The notes beneath the pieces are model-generated. The model was given only the letters and a program-made list of their open reading frames with translations, searched no databases and was not told where the DNA came from. A stretch of 7,235 bases of DNA. Source: Proteobacteria bacterium UBA2383. GTDB lineage: Bacteria > Pseudomonadota > Gammaproteobacteria > Competibacterales > Competibacteraceae. The stretch spans positions 39,071 through 46,305 of the forward strand of contig DDST01000161.1 of NCBI GenBank assembly GCA_002343485.1, given 5' to 3'. Of the stretch, positions 6,303-7,235 are shown in pieces (within the stretch, counting starts at the first letter, position 1; each line of letters starts with the position of its first letter). The position numbers and the translations under genes were made by a program.

Positions 6303-6342
6303 GCGTAAGCCCTTACGCCTGTCCGCTTCCCTCCCTGAGCGG
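6303..6342 (+). other. Two small hairpins after rimO
   Basis: GCGTAAG (6303-6309) and CTTACGC (6312-6318) form a tight perfect inverted repeat with a two-base centre. CCGCT (6323-6327) and AGCGG (6338-6342) form a second, weaker stem. Neither is followed by a U-run. They lie in the rimO 3' untranslated region ahead of the real terminator and may stabilise the mRNA end or be degenerate intergenic repeats. Confidence 0.35.
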
Positions 6343-6377
6343 GCTATATCCGGTTGATGAAACTGGATACCATATTC

Positions 6378-6417
6378 GCCCCGGTTCCATTCCCCCTTGT
6401 AACCGGGGCTTTTTTTT
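6378..6417 (+). terminator. Intrinsic terminator of rimO
   Basis: GCCCCGGTT (6378-6386) pairs perfectly with AACCGGGGC (6401-6409), a 9-bp GC-rich stem with a 14-base loop, followed directly by eight T (6410-6417). It lies about 110 bases past the rimO stop and isolates rimO from hslV. Confidence 0.92.
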
Positions 6418-6452
6418 GGCTGGATGCGCTTGATGATTCTGTCATCAGCTCC

Positions 6453-6486
6453 ATTACAACCACTGTGAATTGTGTACAATCCCCAC
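6453..6486 (+). promoter_or_regulatory. Putative hslVU promoter region
   Basis: TACAAT (6475-6480, 5 of 6 to TATAAT) follows a weak ATTACA (6453-6458) after 16 bases. Immediately after the TACAAT box is CCCCAC (6481-6486), resembling the CCCCAT core of the sigma32 -10 element, but no clear CTTGAAA is seen at the required distance; CTGTGAA (6462-6468) is a poor match. hslVU is a heat-shock operon in E. coli, so dual control is possible but only inferred. Confidence 0.35.
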
Positions 6487-6504
6487 AACCAACGAGGCAG
6501 GATT

Positions 6505-7050
6505 ATGGACTCAGCATTACACGGCACTACGGTGCTGGCTGTTCGTCGCAAGGACCGGGTGGTGATTGGCGGCGACGGACAAGTGACTTTAGGCAACACC
6601 GTGATGAAAGGCAACGCTCGCAAAGTGAGGCGGCTATACCAGAATAAAATTATTGCTGGATTTGCAGGCGGTACCGCCGATGCCTTTACGCTATTCGAAC
6701 GCTTCGAAGGTAAGCTGGAAAAGCATAGCGGTAATTTGACCCGCGCAGCTGTGGAATTGGCCAAAGATTGGCGTACGGACCGGTTGCTACGACGTCTGGA
6801 AGCGTTGTTGATCGTCGCGGACCTCCAGGCCACGCTTATTATTTCCGGCACCGGCGATGTGGTCGAACCGGAGCGCAATCTGGCCGCCATCGGCTCTGGC
6901 GGAGCCTACGCCCAGGCCGCAGCTCAAGCCTTACTAGAGCATACCGAGCTTGATGCGCGGACGATTGTCGAGCAGGCATTGAAAATTGCCGCCAGCATCT
7001 GCATCTACACTAACGAGAATTTAACTTTCGAAGAACTGGCGAGCGCATGA
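6505..7050 (+). CDS. hslV: ATP-dependent protease peptidase subunit HslV (ClpQ)
   Basis: The proteolytic chamber of the HslVU protease, a proteasome-like dodecamer that degrades unfolded and regulatory proteins unfolded by HslU. It is 181 residues. The mature enzyme should begin at Thr8 (sequence HG/TTVLAVRR) after loss of a seven-residue propeptide, MDSALHG; E. coli HslV loses only the initiator Met. Counting from Thr8 as residue 1, the catalytic residues align as Thr1, Asp17 (GGDGQ) and Lys33 (in GNARKVRR), with Ser124 in AIGSGG. GFAGGTADAFTLFE (52-65) and AKDWRTDR (86-93) are family hallmarks. The ATG at 6505 is chosen over an upstream in-frame start at 6472 because GAGG lies seven bases before it and the protein then has family length. 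hslU follows after 66 bases, containing a weak ACCGG/CCGGT hairpin (7051-7069). Confidence 0.97.
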   Translation: MDSALHGTTVLAVRRKDRVVIGGDGQVTLGNTVMKGNARKVRRLYQNKIIAGFAGGTADAFTLFERFEGKLEKHSGNLTRAAVELAKDWRTDRLLRRLEALLIVADLQATLIISGTGDVVEPERNLAAIGSGGAYAQAAAQALLEHTELDARTIVEQALKIAASICIYTNENLTFEELASA

Positions 7051-7116
7051 ACCGGTGTTCAAACCCGGTGTGTTCGTCATCCTATTTCTGCTTTACCCGT
7101 GGATGGTAGCCTCGCC

Positions 7117-7235
7117 ATGTCGGAGATGACTCCTCGAGAAATCGCCCAGGAACTGGATAAACACATCATTGGCCAGGATGCTGCTAAGCGTGCCGTAGCG
7201 ATTGCTCTGCGCAACCGCTGGCGGCGGATGCGGGT
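7117..7235 (+). CDS. hslU: ATP-dependent protease ATPase subunit HslU (ClpY), N-terminal 39 codons, cut by window edge
   Basis: The AAA+ unfoldase that feeds substrates into HslV. Only the start is in the window: MSEMTPREIAQELDKH followed by IIGQDAAKRAVAIALRNRW, nearly identical to the E. coli HslU N-terminus, ending at RRMR before the edge. The Walker A motif would lie about 20 residues further on, outside the window. The ATG at 7117 is chosen by similarity to E. coli; GTG at 7099 is in frame but less likely. The ribosome site is weak (GGATGG 10-15 bases upstream), which suggests translation may depend on hslV read-through. It forms an operon with hslV. Confidence 0.96.
   Translation, partial: MSEMTPREIAQELDKHIIGQDAAKRAVAIALRNRWRRMR

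Noticed and set aside
6505..6525. The seven-residue HslV N-terminal extension as a novelty
   Set aside because: Short propeptides ending in HG before the catalytic TT are common in HslV outside the enterics.
6255..6890. Minus-strand open frame of 211 codons across the rimO-hslV gap and hslV
   Set aside because: Long, but it is antisense to hslV and the rimO terminator, and its composition (Ser/Arg/Thr-rich) is that of a reverse-strand shadow.

Overview
The window is an ordinary stretch of proteobacterial chromosome, most likely from a gammaproteobacterium. GltA, RimO, HslV and HslU follow the enteric proteins closely from memory. The H-NS-like protein, however, is of the short Bph3-type common in beta- and non-enteric gammaproteobacteria, so the exact lineage cannot be fixed from sequence alone. 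I see no prophage, insertion sequence, CRISPR array or defence locus, and no convincing undescribed multi-gene system. The unusual features are small: regulatory repeats, an intergenic palindrome, a basic protein tail and a possible gene remnant.

Layout, left to right. The left edge cuts a minus-strand tRNA-Gly(CCC). Next is a minus-strand H-NS-family nucleoid protein, divergent from trmB (tRNA m7G46 methyltransferase, plus strand). The AT-rich region between them carries a 13-bp direct repeat. After a 229-nt gap with an inverted repeat and a possible coding remnant comes a plus-strand, secreted D-Ala-D-Ala carboxypeptidase (peptidase S11) with a lysine-rich tail. It converges on minus-strand gltA (citrate synthase), and a perfect CCCTCTCCC-type palindrome lies between the two genes.

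Upstream of gltA, on the same strand but separated by a strong terminator, is rpmE2 (zinc-free type B ribosomal protein L31). rpmE2 is divergent from rimO (ribosomal protein S12 methylthiotransferase), and the two apparently share one AT-rich promoter core. rimO ends in a textbook intrinsic terminator, followed by hslV and the first 39 codons of hslU, the ATP-dependent HslVU protease.

Functionally the genes serve translation and tRNA/ribosome maturation (tRNA-Gly, trmB, rpmE2, rimO), central carbon metabolism (gltA), cell wall remodelling (the carboxypeptidase), chromatin and gene silencing (the H-NS-like protein) and protein quality control (hslVU). Only hslV-hslU forms a clear operon; the other genes appear to be separate transcription units. 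No stretch longer than 300 bases lacks a gene.
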